From Apostichopus japonicus (lineage: Eukaryota > Echinodermata > Holothuroidea > Aspidochirotida > Stichopodidae), in contig NC_092570.1 of assembly GCF_037975245.1 (NCBI RefSeq), positions 19,933,418 through 19,997,417 on the forward strand: a DNA stretch of 64,000 bases, read 5' to 3'. Shown one piece after another: positions 1 to 12,224 of the stretch; positions within the stretch are counted from its first letter, which is position 1, and each line of letters opens with the position of its first letter. The notes beneath the pieces were generated by a model that saw only the letters and a program-made list of their open reading frames with translations, did not search any database and was not told the origin of the DNA. A program made the position numbers and the translations under genes.

Positions 1-2199
1 TCCCCTTTATCCATTTTTGTAGAAACAATTCGAAAATAAGCCCGTTGACCTTTGCGCCTGTTAACTTTTGGGACCATTGATCTTTGGGCCCATAGGCAAG
101 TTGCCTCATCTCCCAACTGGATAATTCGCCCCTGCCCCCTATAGATGTCCCGAATAAAACGCAAGTGAATACAAATATACTTACTCCGTCGTAATATTTT
201 GTCCAAAAAGAAGTACATGGATTAAAATTAATTTTAATAAATTTGTCCAAGTTGTTTGATAGCTTTACAAGTGTAGGTCATCAGCTTGTTAAGTCAATTT
301 GATGTTCTATTAAATTATTGCAGCAAACAGTTGAAACACATTTATAAAGGAGTGCTTTGCCTGATCATCTTATTTTGAATAATATTCCGCAGGGTTTGAA
401 ACATTGCTGACCAAACTGAACAATCTGATTCTCTGCACGAAGTGATTATTAATCTATGTAATAAAATAACTTGTATAAATGAATAAATAATAAAAACGAC
501 GGCAATACAAGGACGCACAGTACATGATTAATCACGTATATCGTGATATAAATGGAAGTTAAGTTTTGGCAGTCTCACAGTGTTTGCTACCATGTTACCG
601 TCGTAACGTTTCTTTCAAAAGAGATAGATATCGGTCACAATTGGTCAAACATGATGTAGTCAGTACTATTTATGTATGCTGATGTTGCATCTTGTCGCAA
701 CATGCCCTTCTATAGGACTGTATGAGTGTATATGATGAGCATTATATGTATAAGTAACATACTTTCTAGAGCTATAAATTTCTGTGAAAGTGATGCAAGC
801 AAGATAACAACTTAGTACAGTCTCATTCATAGCTTATGCAGTCATGCATGTACATGGGTGATACGGAATGCTATAGTTTGACAACTCAACTGGCTGAATT
901 AAATGGTTTATCGAGACGACACGTCGCTTTCATATTATAACGGGATCGAACAAATGTCATTTCATCGCTATAATATAAGCTACCAGTAAAACCTGCTATT
1001 ACATCCTAAACATGTAGAGTATATAGGCAAAATGCGTTTATGCTGCTGTTCACCGCACATTCATTGATTTATGCGTTGTGTAGTGAGCAACATATTGGTT
1101 TTCTTTCTCTGTTTTCCCCTCATTTCATAGATTTTTTACACCTTTGCATGGTGTGCAGATTGTTACAGCAGAGACCACCTGTGTGTTTATCAAGCACGTG
1201 TAGTATCGATCCAAACCAATATCGAATATTGGGTAAGGACTGCACCAAAACGATATATATATATATGCCCAGTACCTGCCAACATGTTTGGAAAACATTT
1301 CGTCATTTCAAACCTGGATATTTAATATAAGTTTAGTTGCTTCTCCAAGAAACATTCCGATCAGTTATCTGGATTAACTTTGGTCTCCGATCGGTGTGGG
1401 ATTTTTTTTTCTGATTTATAACCACGAGATCTGATACTTAACATAGGAAAATGGATCTTTTGTATATTTGTTTGAGCATCTTCCGCACAACAATCGGAAT
1501 AGGGTACTTCGCAATCAAAGGAATTCTGAATCAACTTAATACGAGAAAGGTAATGATGTAAGCAGCATTTAGACTTGTAATATTCTATTACACTTAAACT
1601 ATGAGTATCCTATATCTAACATGATCGTCTACGGAGTTGTAGGAGTAACCCCTACATGGGTGGGGTGCAGTGTGCCTCCAAAAATTGTTCTGTTTCCCTG
1701 CCCCCCTCCAAAATGTCAGAATGTTCTCTCTTTTTTTATAGAAAATAAGTTCCGCGTGGCCCATGGCTAGAAAAGCTTTGGCCCCCTATAAGTCTGCATG
1801 AGTGCATATATTGTCAGCCTGCTACACTAATATTACGTTACTAAATTTAAGATCTCGAGCTTCCAAACCAATCTAAAATAGTGAGCATGGATAAATGAAC
1901 CTACCACACTTTCATAGCACACATATGTAGGCCTAGTCTAATTTGAATATAAGATTTTGAAGGTGAGCAAGAGTTCTTTAGTGCCATTCAGTGATTAGGG
2001 TAAGTAACAGGTGATTGCACCATTTTTTTTTTGGTCATGAGGAAAGGAACGGGTATTGGGAGGTGAACGTGGGGGGGGGGTGGGGTGGAGAGGTAGATAT
2101 ACTCCATAAAGTCTGGGGGTGGAGAGGTAGATATACTCCATAAAGTCTTTGTAAAGGATATTGCATTTGCATTTGAGTCAGTGAAAACATGTGGATCTG
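1..2199. other. 5' flank without a recognised gene
   Basis: AT-rich DNA in which I see no protein similarity, RNA gene or coherent exon. The longest open frame (1040-1330) has no recognisable motif and looks like chance. At about 2082-2147 a ~33-bp segment containing GGAGAGGTAGATATACTCC is duplicated head to tail. The promoter and any 5' exon of the downstream sulfotransferase-like gene should lie here, but I could not identify a TATA box or transcription start. Confidence 0.5.
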
Positions 2200-5100
2200 A
2201 TGCGATGTTCTAAGTTAAGAAACGTAATCATCGATACTTCAAAGAGTCGGGAAAAAATCCATTTATTTCATGTGATCCTATTTCAGAAACGTAAGCTGGC
2301 CGTGCTTGTGATTACTGCGTGCTTTCTGGTGTGTTTCATGGTTCTACAACAGGAGGATACAGATACCATCGTTAAGCGAAGGCTTAATACATTGTACGCT
2401 AAATATAATCTTTCTGTTGATGATTTTGATAAATGGAATTATTCCAGCAGTGATCATTTATTCGACAATAGTGTATTGCGACCAGTAGCTAACAATTACA
2501 CCCAGGAGCACGTGATAGCTATAAATGCACCAAGAAACAGTATAAATTTCCATTTTCAACCAGTCAAACCAGACGTCAAAAACTCAGTTAAAGATGTCTT
2601 AAGAAATAAAACGAAAGGAATAAGGCTAGGTGAGAAGGATATTAAAGATCTGCAATTAGTTGGACAAGAAAATGATGACAAACAGAAAACAGAAGATGAA
2701 GATATCAACACAGAGGACAAATCGAGCCCTGAACTAACAAAGGAGGAATTAGAGGAAGCAGTGGAACAATTTCAGGCGATGATTCCACCCGTTGAAGAAA
2801 GCGAGGAGGAGGATGAAACTGAAGAGGACAGGAAACCTGTCAAAAAGGTGAAAACAGTCGCAAAAAAACCAGGCAAGAAAGAAGCAAAGGTTCCAAAGAA
2901 AGTCGTCGCGCCAAAGAAAAGTACAAAAACAAAGAAAGTTGTTGCGCCGAAGAAACCTACTACGAAGAGAAAGGAAATTGTCCCACCAAAGAATGCTACA
3001 AAGAAAGTTGTCGCCGAGAAGAAAACTGCACCGGTAAAGAAAGTAGTAGTACCCAAAAAAGCTGACGCTAAGAAGACGAAGAAGACAGTTAAAGCTAAGG
3101 TACCAGCAGAAGACCCAAAGAAACCGAAAGTAGCTAGAAAGAAAGTTGAAACTCCAAAGAAGAAAGTCGCTAAGCCGTCTCTTAAAGATAAAGTAAAAGC
3201 AAAGAAAAAGACGAAAACATCGGTGAAACGTAAAGTAACGGACGAGCAAGGAAGAGAAATGGAGGAAGAACTGTATAAACTTGCACCAGAGGTAAGTTGG
3301 TAAATAAAACCACTAAACTGAACAGCTTTTATTGTACCTGATGTGCTGGATGGATTATCTGTTACAAGTTATTGATGATGCTATGACAAGTTATTGATGA
3401 TGTTATTACAAGTGATTGATGATGCTATTATACAAATAATAAATGGTTATGAGTGCGATAGTGCAAATATTTCATGAGTTGAAAGATGGAATGTTCCATT
3501 CAACGAGGCGCAGTCGAGTTGAATGGAACAAATTACATCTTTCAACGAATGAAATATTTGCACTATTGCACGAATGGAAACCATTTATTATTTATTTTAT
3601 ACAACACCTTCAAATTTGGATATAATTGGATGTAAAATGCGCTCATGCAACAGATTGTTTTGAACAGACAGGTTTCTCTGCTCTCTTACCATTGAAAAAA
3701 GTGCTATCAAAAAAGTATAACACATGGTTCTATTTCATAGAGTGCAATAGAGCGGATTTTGCATGCAATCGACGAGCAATTGACCAATCAAATGGCCGAA
3801 ATATAATTAGGTGTTGTATAATACAAGTTATTGATGATGCTATTACACGTTATTGATGATGCCATTACAAGTTATTGATGATACTATTAACAGTTATTGA
3901 TCATGCTATTACAAGTTATTGATGATGGTATTACAAGTTATTGATGATACTATTAAAAGTTATTGGCGATGCTATTACAAGTTGTTAAGGTTGCTATCAC
4001 AAGTTATTGATGATGGTATTACAAGTTATTGATGATAATATTAAAAGTTATTGATGATACTATTAAAAGTTATTGATGATGCCATTACACGTTATTGATG
4101 ATGGTATTACAAGTTATTGATGATACTATTAACAGTTATTGATCATGCTATTACAAGTTATTGATGATGGTATTACAAGTTATTGATGATACTATTAAAA
4201 GTTATTGGCGATGCTATTACAAGTTGTTAAGGTTGCTATCACAAGTTATTGATGATGGTATTACAAGTTATTGATGATAATATTAAAAGTTATTGATGAT
4301 GCTATTATAAGTTATTGATGATACTATTAAAAGTTATTGATGATGCCATTACAAGTTATTTATTTTGCTATCACAAGATGTTGATGATGCTATTACAAGT
4401 TATTGATCATGTTATCGCAGTTAATGATAATGATAAGTACACGAAGTTGTTGATGTCATTAGAAGTTATTGATGACGCTTTTTCAAGTTCTAATATCATT
4501 AGCATTCTGATAGCATTCTGATTAGCATTCGGATAACATTAGCGTTCTGATAACATCTAACATTGTAAGAAGTTGTTGATGATAGCATTCAATTGATTGA
4601 TCATAGTATCAAATGCTATCTGAAATTTTGCTAATGTAGGGACGTTTAAGAAGGCGACACATTGTTCGTGTCTTGTAACTTATTTGTACACTTATTTGTA
4701 ACCTGGGAGGGGGGGGGTGGTTAGTCTGCACGGAGTGGGTGGCTCCTCCTTCGTGCCCATCCTGGCTACGGGCCTGGTCATTATCTCACTGAAATGTTTG
4801 CTGATCTATTTATAGGTATTTGACTTTGTTCCTCGGGAATTCGAAGCGGACGTCTCCAGCCCGTGCTGGGTTGATGATGACGAAGACACGTGGTGTCTTC
4901 CATACTTCTACGTCATTGGTATGCCCGACTCTGGGTCTGAAAATCTTTGGCAGAAAATTCAGCAACATCCAGCAGTAGCGGAGACATCCATGTCAGGCTA
5001 CCACTGGTGGAATAGACGGAGAGCGCGTAAGATGCATAACTCTATACGGTTATGCTAAAACTGTTTATACATTTATAAATATCTAACAGCTTCAGCAGCC

Positions 5101-6592
5101 GATTCATACGGAGATTACAGTAACTACTGTAAATCCTAAAGTTTTTTACCACAGTAAAAACTGGATCGTGCTGACAAATCTGATAAATCGGTAACATGTG
5201 CTATAAGGATTACAGTAAGAACTGAGGATATGTGTAATCCCAACAAATCCCAACAACTTGATTTGTTGGAATTACACATATCCTCAGTTCTTACTGTAAT
5301 CCTAACACATGCTACCGATTTATAGCTCGATCCAGTATATACTGTGGTACAAAACTTTAAAATTTACAGCAGTAACTGTGTTCTCTGTGTGTATCGGGTG
5401 GCTTCAGCCCCAATCCTGATATGCAAGTTATGCTATGGTAAGTACATCAAATCCGCAGATTTGGAAGGTTGGTTCGTGGCGTTACTGCTTGGTCAAAACA
5501 AGGAAACATACTGGCATATAGTGGTCTAAATAGAGTCTGTTGCTTTTTAGTTTTGTTAAATACAATAAAAGACCTGCCCTTTTGAAATGGAACATCTTTT
5601 CGGATGAAGTAACTACTTTTCCCATCCCGAACCCAAGATGGCCGGGTCCAGGAGGCGAAGCCCACGGACTTTTTAGCATGTGGTGATGGTTCTTATTCTC
5701 TCATACCGACTATAAAGCACAATAACACATATCAGAAAACAGAATTGTGAAGTTCGTTTGCAGATATTTCTTGTTCTCTTGAAGTAATTAAGAGAACAGA
5801 AATACATTCCTGAGAGAAAATCAATCTCAGTGGATTGAGTTACAATGCCCTGCATACGAAGCTCTAGCAGTTTGTTAGTCAAATATTGTCCAAACCTGAG
5901 AAATGTTTAGACGTAAGAGGAAAACAGAGTGAACGGTTTTGTCTATATATATTTGTTTAATTTTTCTTACGTTCATGGTTGCAAAACCACGCAAAATTCG
6001 CCTTTTGGGTGGGGAGTGATACCCCACATCCCCGTATGTATACGCCCCTGAGTAGAACAAAGAGTTGATTTCGATTTAAGGAAATTTAATTGAAAGAATA
6101 GATGATGAGTCAGTTAGAAGGTTAAGTTTTTGGCGATTTATGCAAGATCTTAGGGGGCGGATTGTGTGTGTGTGAGAGGGCAGGGCGGGGATGGATGGGG
6201 GGTGGCGACATAGAGAGTTAATTGTTGATCGTGTGGGCTATATGTGAACACCGTCTCAACGAATGCATAAAGTACTGACAACTATTTTAATACTACATGG
6301 TAAATTAGAAAACATAACATTTGTAAATAAAAGACAGACATTTTATCAAAAGAGGGTGGGGGCAGAAAGGAACACAGCAGATTGAGAAACTGCTCCTGCC
6401 ATTTTAATAACTAAGAAACATTTGTCTTTGCAGGTGAAAAAGACGTTCTTCTGGAATCTTTCCAATCTTATCTTGAACTTGGAGAAACTGTTATTGCGGA
6501 ATTTGAGGACAATAACTTTGAGATGATATACGGTAAGCTTAATTGTTAGGCACATCACGTTGATATATCTCATGTTAACCGTGCCGTGGTTT

Positions 6593-6661
<69 letters not shown>

Positions 6662-6749
6662 TATAGCGGGAGGCCCGTGGTTCGAATCCCGGTGGAGGCT
6701 GAAAGTTTTTTCACTGTTCTTGATTTTCCAACTCATTACGATTTTCATT

Positions 6750-6804
<55 letters not shown>

Positions 6805-7228
6805 TTTCTTTATTTATATATATAAATATATATATATTTTTTCTTTATTTATATATATATATATATAAATATAAATATAAATATATATATATATACGTGC
6901 GTAAAGTTGCCAAACAAACATTGCACGATATTTCGTTGCTAAATGTGCTAGATATGAGTGGTAAATACCACATGTTAGTTCTAATATGTCAATTTAGGTG
7001 TGAATTAGCGAATGTGCAGGTACTTTGCCCAGAAGTGTCCGTGAGAGATTCCTCAAACAAATTCTCATCTGCAGGTGACCATTCTACATCTTTATTCTGG
7101 GACAATGGCTGGTGGAATCAATATTACCCAGGCTTCCAGGAGGCACCCAGCCTTACCACAGCAGATATTTTAGCAACTGTTTACCCCAAAGCCAAGTTGT
7201 TGGTCATTGTGACTGAACCTGCAACGTC
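2200..7228 (+). CDS. CHST15-like sulfotransferase, exons 1-4 (N-terminal part)
   Basis: Exons 2200-3291, 4816-5026, 6434-6532 and 7075-7228 join in frame through GT-AG introns; exons 5-7 are at 25032-26846, giving about 675 residues. Exon 1 encodes a short cytosolic tail, a membrane segment near residues 33-50 (after KRK) and a very Lys-rich stem (about residues 205-345) with VAPKK/KKVV repeats. Exons 2-4 match the catalytic domain of carbohydrate sulfotransferase 15 ([18 protein letters not shown]), a Golgi family that uses PAPS to sulfate glycosaminoglycan GalNAc. Odd points: the family P-loop, normally PKxGT, reads PDSGSE (near residue 401), and the Arg of the second PAPS motif is Thr (TEPATS, residues 514-519). 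Activity is therefore doubtful. The start is uncertain: ATG 2200 is the first in-frame ATG, but an acceptor-like TTTCAG at 2281-2286 could instead join an upstream exon directly to KRKLAV. Confidence 0.8.
3363..4480. repeat. ~21-22-bp minisatellite in intron 1
   Basis: Degenerate tandem copies of an AT-rich ~21-22-bp unit containing TTATTGATGATGCTATTACA fill much of intron 1 of the sulfotransferase-like gene. A longer segment is itself duplicated about 242 bp apart (GTTATTGGCGAT at 3959 and 4201), showing a second level of expansion. A foldback MITE (3426-3823) interrupts the array near its left end. Short open frames in it are by-products of the repeat. Confidence 0.85.
3426..3823. mobile_element. 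MITE-like foldback element inside the minisatellite
   Basis: The block is bounded by inverted TATTATACAA / TTGTATAATA ends. It contains a long hairpin: roughly 3436-3503 pairs with 3517-3591 around a 13-base loop (arms include GTGCAAATATTTCAT and ATGAAATATTTGCAC). It splits the surrounding 22-bp repeat array, so it was probably inserted after the array formed. No coding capacity; the superfamily is not determined. Confidence 0.6.
5118..5379. mobile_element. 262-bp near-palindromic foldback (MITE-like)
   Basis: Almost the whole block is one imperfect palindrome. The left arm runs from CAGTAACTACTGTAAA through GGATTACAGTAAGAAC, and the right arm carries the reverse complements (GTTCTTACTGTAATCC ... 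TTTACAGCAGTAACTG). A short asymmetric centre lies at about 5245-5262. It sits in intron 2 of the sulfotransferase-like gene. Such structures are typical of foldback MITEs; no clear target duplication was seen. Confidence 0.65.
6597..6900. repeat. TA microsatellites flanking a tRNA-derived SINE fragment
   Basis: Two long TA-rich tracts (about 6597-6666 and 6757-6897) flank about 95 bases beginning GCGGGAGGCCCGTGG and containing GGTTCGAATCCCGG. The latter is a good match to the RNA polymerase III B box and T-arm of a tRNA. No A box or complete cloverleaf is present, so this is a truncated tRNA-derived SINE or tRNA 3' fragment, not a functional tRNA. Located in intron 3. Confidence 0.55.
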
Positions 7229-7269
7229 GTAAGTTCAAATACACTATCAATAACATCTCCAAGCTAGTA

Positions 7270-8905
7270 CACTGTAAGAAATGTACGTAATTTTACAGGA
7301 GTTTTGCCGCGTGAAATAACAGTCGATCCTGTTTTTCTACGTTCTTACGGTATTTTACCCTAAAAGTACAGTGCTCAGACGAACAATTACGTAAACATGG
7401 TAAAATAACATTATATAATGTTAATGTATCGTCATCCACTGTTATTTAACATTAGCGTATCGTTATTGTGTAATTTAACTGTAGTGTGTGTAAATTTACG
7501 ACACCTTTCTTGTTAATTCACGATGTAGTAACTTCAATTGACATTTGAAAGACGTAAAATGACGCAGAAATTGTAAAGTAACAGGCATTTCATCATCTTC
7601 TGTTAATTAACAGGGAAATATCAGAATCTTGTAAGTTTACGGTTGCAATCTGTAATTCAACACTGTGTTTTACGGAAAAGTATAAACATTTCAAGCAAGT
7701 ATAGGCCTGTATTATATACACTTGCAAGACGTATAGGCCTATGCTAATGCAAACATCGTAGACCCCTTTCCAATGAGTCCCGATATTGTAGTGTTCAGTA
7801 CAAAACCCCGCACCGAGTTCTAAAATTTCCTATACGCTTGTGAATTCAACTATGAGCTCTGTTTCGGTGGGGTTTTCACAGTTGTCTCCCCTAATCATGG
7901 AAAATCAGTTTTTGTACCGTATATTACCGATATGTAGTTGATGTTACTGTTATTGTGTTATTATCATGGGGGAAATATCCTGCTAACGTGTTGAAACAGT
8001 GATTCCGTTTACGGCAGAGGCGGCGGATATAGGTTGGCCACATAACCGGAATCCCGCCGCCATGGTTTACGGCACAAAAATACAGTGTTCAAGTAGAAGC
8101 ATTAATAAGGTAAAAGGGCAACGTATAGTCATCTACGTAATGTAACTTAACGGTATACAAGTCGGTGCGGACTGGCCATACGGACACTTGGGTTGAATGT
8201 CCGGTGGGCCAGTGGGCTAGGTAAAAATGGGCTGGGTTGTGCCCCCCCCCCCTCTAAATTAAAGTTCTGTGTTGCCATAAGTCCTGTGAAATGTCATATC
8301 CGGTGATATAGGAGATATTTAGCCAAACAATTTGGTTGTAAGTTACGCGCCAACTCGAGTGGCGCTCCCCAGATAGTAAGGAGCTTTAGATTGCACGATG
8401 CGGACCTCTCTACGACGAAAAGACTTGCGTTCTGCGCAAGCGTCTACTTCACCATCTCGTTTTCCCTGAGATTTTACATCGGGTGTCAATTTTTACATTG
8501 TACTCAAAACGACAACTTGAGATAGCGTGTGACGTCATATGTCGTCTACTCTGACCAGGCCAAGATAACCACATGACTGTCATTTTCCCCGTAGTAAGAA
8601 TCTTAAGCGCAAAGCCAACAGGACCATTGCGACGACGTACACTGTCGGTTTACTTCCCCGTTGCACTACTCCGCGCCGTGCAATCTAATTCTATATTGTC
8701 ACGAATATGTAGCCCTCATCGGGTAGGTCACCTAACTTTTGCCTGACGGTATCACTGTAAAAATCCGTCACTAGCTGTTTCATAATATTGCGGCGTAAAA
8801 TAACAACTGTTATTTAGCTTTCTTTTAGATATGTAACATAAACGTAAAGTGCTCAGACTACAATCACATAAATATAGTAAAATAACGTTAATTTATTGTC
8901 ATCCT
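7270..8905. repeat. left subterminal repeats of the CACTA-like element
   Basis: A motif block around AAGTACAGTGCTCAGAC...GTAAAATAAC appears near 7368-7430, in diverged form near 8080-8160, and clearly again near 8845-8905. The first and last copies both end with similar TTATTGTCATCC/GTATCGTCATCC text. Additional ACGGTAAAATA-like words are scattered between them. Between 8160 and 8720 lies unrelated sequence (starting CGGTGCGGACTGGCC) that looks like a nested older insertion. In CACTA elements, subterminal motifs bind the regulatory protein; that role here is inference. Confidence 0.55.
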
Positions 8906-9377
8906 TGAATTGAAATACCGCTTGAATTTGTTGTGTATCAGTTATCATCACAACAAGTTTCAACTTGATATTACATTGGCTTTAGTCTCGCCTATTGGCT
9001 ACGTTGATCACATGGTGTTATTGCGCCAACCAGGAGTCTTAACTAACTTCCTTTCGCGGCGTTTTTCCTTGCTATCCTTGGTTCGTATTACTAATGCATG
9101 CTTGCCTAGCCTGCGCCTCGCCGAGGCAAGTTACAACATGCAGAATCGGAACAGTACATACGTATGTATGTAGAGCGTGTACCAAATTACATCGAGTGCT
9201 GAGCGAGAACGAGTAAATGAACACGTACGTACGGACAAACGTAAATAAATGTGAGTGCTGTCAATGTCGTATCACTTCGTAGTTCGTCTTACATGAATAT
9301 CCAAGTTTCAGATTCAGTTGGACAAGAATGCAGTGTCAAACAGGCAAGTGATTTATTGAATTTCCAAGATTACAAGC

Positions 9378-12212
9378 ATGAAACCTGTATGTGATACTTG
9401 CAATTTGCAATGCAAGAATATCACACATTACGTTAATCACTGTAGGACCCATAGGCACATTCGAAACGCACGTTTTACTTGCTGCATAACTGGTTGTATT
9501 CGAACGTTTTATACATACAAAGCGTTAGTGTCACATATTGCAAGGAATCACACAGCAGCAAGCTATGATCAAGGGGATGGCCATGATGAAGGCCTAGGCT
9601 CATATCGAAATGTAGGAGTTGGTGTCAAGTGTATGCTAGCATTTTGCCAACACCAAAGCTCTGATATCAAGGAATTGATCTCTCACCTAAGAGGACATAT
9701 TGAAAGTGGTTTAAAGGTAGATTGCCCATTCGAAAATTGTAAAATACAATTTGGCAATAAGAAATCATTTTCATCTCACTTGTCTCGTCATCATAGAAAT
9801 TATAAAGTAGGTGATGTAGCCTCAAGGTATGTTGTGACTGTGAGCCAAGGCCCCACAGATGTGGTAGGTGAAGCCATATTCCCTATAGGCCTACATAATG
9901 AAGACAACTCTGACAGAAATGAATTAGATGAACAAGACTCTGTTGAAACTGAGCAGGAACAGGATCTCAAAAGTCGTACTAGTACTAGTAGTAGCCATGA
10001 AGGGGATACCGTCGTTTGTGGTGAAAACCCCTCTGAAAATGTAAAAGAATTTACACAAAGCGTTGCACTATTCCTGTTGAAACTGCAGTCCAAGTACTTG
10101 ATTCCTAATTCAACCATTCAAGTAATTGTTGAACAGATGTGTTTCCTCAACCAACTTGGAAATGAGAATACAAAAAAATGTATTGTAACACAACTACAAA
10201 CAGCTGGCATAGGTCTAGGCCTAGCTGATGAGAGATGTAATGAACTTGCTCAAGATATTATGACTGATGTTTCAGAATTAGGATGTTCTCTTGCACCTGC
10301 TAGTGATTCCCAACATTTTCAGTCTCCAGAATGTGGAAAACTGCGATCTGGATATATGAGAAAAAAATATTGGAAAGAGAACTTCAAATACGTGAGCCCA
10401 GAATCAATATATTTGGGAGAGCCAAATGGTGGCAAGAAGGAATATTGTCACTATGTGCCAATTTTGGAGACACTAAAACTCATGTATGAGGATAAATCTG
10501 TTCAAAACCATATCATACCAGTGGATAAGGAAAGAAGTGGGTATAGTGATATTCAGGATGGGAAAGTATTTCGGCAGAACACATTTTATCAAAGAAATCC
10601 AGATGCTTTGCAAGTTATGCTGTTTCAAGATGGGTTTGAAGTTGTTAATCCATTGGGATCTTCTAGAAACAAACACAAGATGCTTGGAGTTTATTGCACA
10701 CTGGGTAATATTGATGCTAGATGTCGATCACAAATTGATCCTATACAGTTAGTTCTGTTATGTAAGGAAAAGACATTGAAAAAAATTGATTCTCAGAGGG
10801 TTTTTTCAAGGCTCATTACAGATTTAAAGCATTTGGAAGAAAATGGTATTGTACTTAAAAATGGTTATGTTGTTAAAGGGACTGTAGTTGCAATAATTGG
10901 AGACAATCTAGGATCCCATTATATAGGGGGTTTCTGTGAAAGTTTCAGTTCTCACTATTATTGCCGTTACTGCTTGCTTTCAAAGATAGAAATTGCCCAA
11001 GGGCTTCCTTACGTTGAAGGAGTGTATCGCACACGTGAATCATACAGGAGAGCTCTACAGTTGCTGGATGACGATGGTGAATCTGTGCACCATGAGGGAA
11101 TTAAATTTGATTCTCTCTTTAATTCTCTGACATATTTTCATGTAGCCAGTCCTGGGCTTCCTCCATGCCTTGGCCATGATTTATTTGAGGGTGTTGTGGA
11201 CTATGACATGGCCCTTTTTATCCAGTATTTTGTAGCTAAAGAGTGGTTCAGCTATGAGGAATTAAACAGAAGGTTGCAACTGTTTCCATTCAAAGGTCGA
11301 GACTCTGCAGATATGCTGACTAGTGCAGTCAAGCCTCAAGGAGAAAGGATTGGTGGACAAGCAGTGCAAAACTGGTATTTCTTGCGTTTTTTCCCCCTTG
11401 TTGTATACGGGCTAGTTCGTAACATAAAGGACCCAGTATGGCAGTTACTTCTGCAACTGAAGGAAATTGTTGAAATTATTGTGTCTCCAACTTTGCAATC
11501 ATCTCAGGTAGCTTTTCTGAAAGTATTGGTAGAGGAATATCTTGAAGGGAGGGCCGACCTCTTTCCTGAAAGGAAGTTACGACCCAAGCATCATTTTCTA
11601 CTTCATTATTATTACCTTATTTTCATGTTTGGACCTTTGATCAAGGTTTGGACTCTCCGCTTTGAAAGTAAACATTCTTTCTTCAAAAGATGTGCCAGAT
11701 ACTGTCAAAACTTTGTCAACATTACTTCAACATTGGCAGAAAGGCACCAATTACTGCAGGCATATTCCTTTCATGGACGTTTGTTTGCTGATGATGTTAA
11801 AGTAGCAAAAGGGATCCCATTCCACCCAGAGTTATATGCCGAAAACATCCAAAAAGCTGTTCTTGATTTTGAGTTGCCTACACAACAACGTCTTGTTTCT
11901 GACGAAGTTAGTGTGTTCTGTACAATTTACAAGAAAGACTTGTTTGTGATAATAAAGGAAGATGAGGACTGGACATTTGCTTGCATTATGCTTATATTGG
12001 TGGTAAGAGAAAAAGTTGTTTTTATTGTGCAGAAATACCAGACTACCCATGTGCATGAATATGGCTTATACCAAGTGAAAAACAGGGCAGCAGATTCAAA
12101 CCCTGTTTCGTGTGTGGCATACTCAGACCTTCTAGATTATTGTCCTTTGTCAGCATACAAGGTTGATGGGCAATACATGCTTTCATTGAAAAACAAACCC
12201 ACCAATATGTAG
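9378..12212 (+). CDS. C2H2 zinc-finger, CACTA-type transposase-like protein (944 aa)
   Basis: One uninterrupted ORF from ATG 9378 to TAG. The N terminus has about four C2H2-type fingers (near residues 5-25, 34-58, 85-109, 117-140), followed by an acidic/Ser-rich linker. The centre resembles the Tnp2-type transposases of animal En/Spm elements: GDNLGSH (Asp509) followed by a CRYC knuckle, then LGHDLFEGV (Asp601), then a PKHHFLLHY...FGPLIKVWTLRFESKH block (Glu763). Asp509, Asp601 and Glu763 are my candidates for the DDE catalytic triad. Such proteins cut and paste the element by binding its ends in the nucleus. The lack of any stop or frameshift suggests recent activity or selection. Its stop lies only 12 bases upstream of the acceptor for the next gene's exon. 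A domesticated host gene is an alternative. Confidence 0.75.
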   Translation: MKPVCDTCNLQCKNITHYVNHCRTHRHIRNARFTCCITGCIRTFYTYKALVSHIARNHTAASYDQGDGHDEGLGSYRNVGVGVKCMLAFCQHQSSDIKELISHLRGHIESGLKVDCPFENCKIQFGNKKSFSSHLSRHHRNYKVGDVASRYVVTVSQGPTDVVGEAIFPIGLHNEDNSDRNELDEQDSVETEQEQDLKSRTSTSSSHEGDTVVCGENPSENVKEFTQSVALFLLKLQSKYLIPNSTIQVIVEQMCFLNQLGNENTKKCIVTQLQTAGIGLGLADERCNELAQDIMTDVSELGCSLAPASDSQHFQSPECGKLRSGYMRKKYWKENFKYVSPESIYLGEPNGGKKEYCHYVPILETLKLMYEDKSVQNHIIPVDKERSGYSDIQDGKVFRQNTFYQRNPDALQVMLFQDGFEVVNPLGSSRNKHKMLGVYCTLGNIDARCRSQIDPIQLVLLCKEKTLKKIDSQRVFSRLITDLKHLEENGIVLKNGYVVKGTVVAIIGDNLGSHYIGGFCESFSSHYYCRYCLLSKIEIAQGLPYVEGVYRTRESYRRALQLLDDDGESVHHEGIKFDSLFNSLTYFHVASPGLPPCLGHDLFEGVVDYDMALFIQYFVAKEWFSYEELNRRLQLFPFKGRDSADMLTSAVKPQGERIGGQAVQNWYFLRFFPLVVYGLVRNIKDPVWQLLLQLKEIVEIIVSPTLQSSQVAFLKVLVEEYLEGRADLFPERKLRPKHHFLLHYYYLIFMFGPLIKVWTLRFESKHSFFKRCARYCQNFVNITSTLAERHQLLQAYSFHGRLFADDVKVAKGIPFHPELYAENIQKAVLDFELPTQQRLVSDEVSVFCTIYKKDLFVIIKEDEDWTFACIMLILVVREKVVFIVQKYQTTHVHEYGLYQVKNRAADSNPVSCVAYSDLLDYCPLSAYKVDGQYMLSLKNKPTNM

Positions 12213-12224
12213 ATTATTTTACAG

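Noticed and set aside
1040-1330. 96-codon open frame in the left flank
   Set aside because: No domain, no splice context and ordinary base composition; length is within chance for AT-rich DNA.
6667-6760. Possible tRNA gene from GGTTCGAATCCCGG
   Set aside because: Only the B box/T-arm half is present; no A box, anticodon arm or acceptor pairing.
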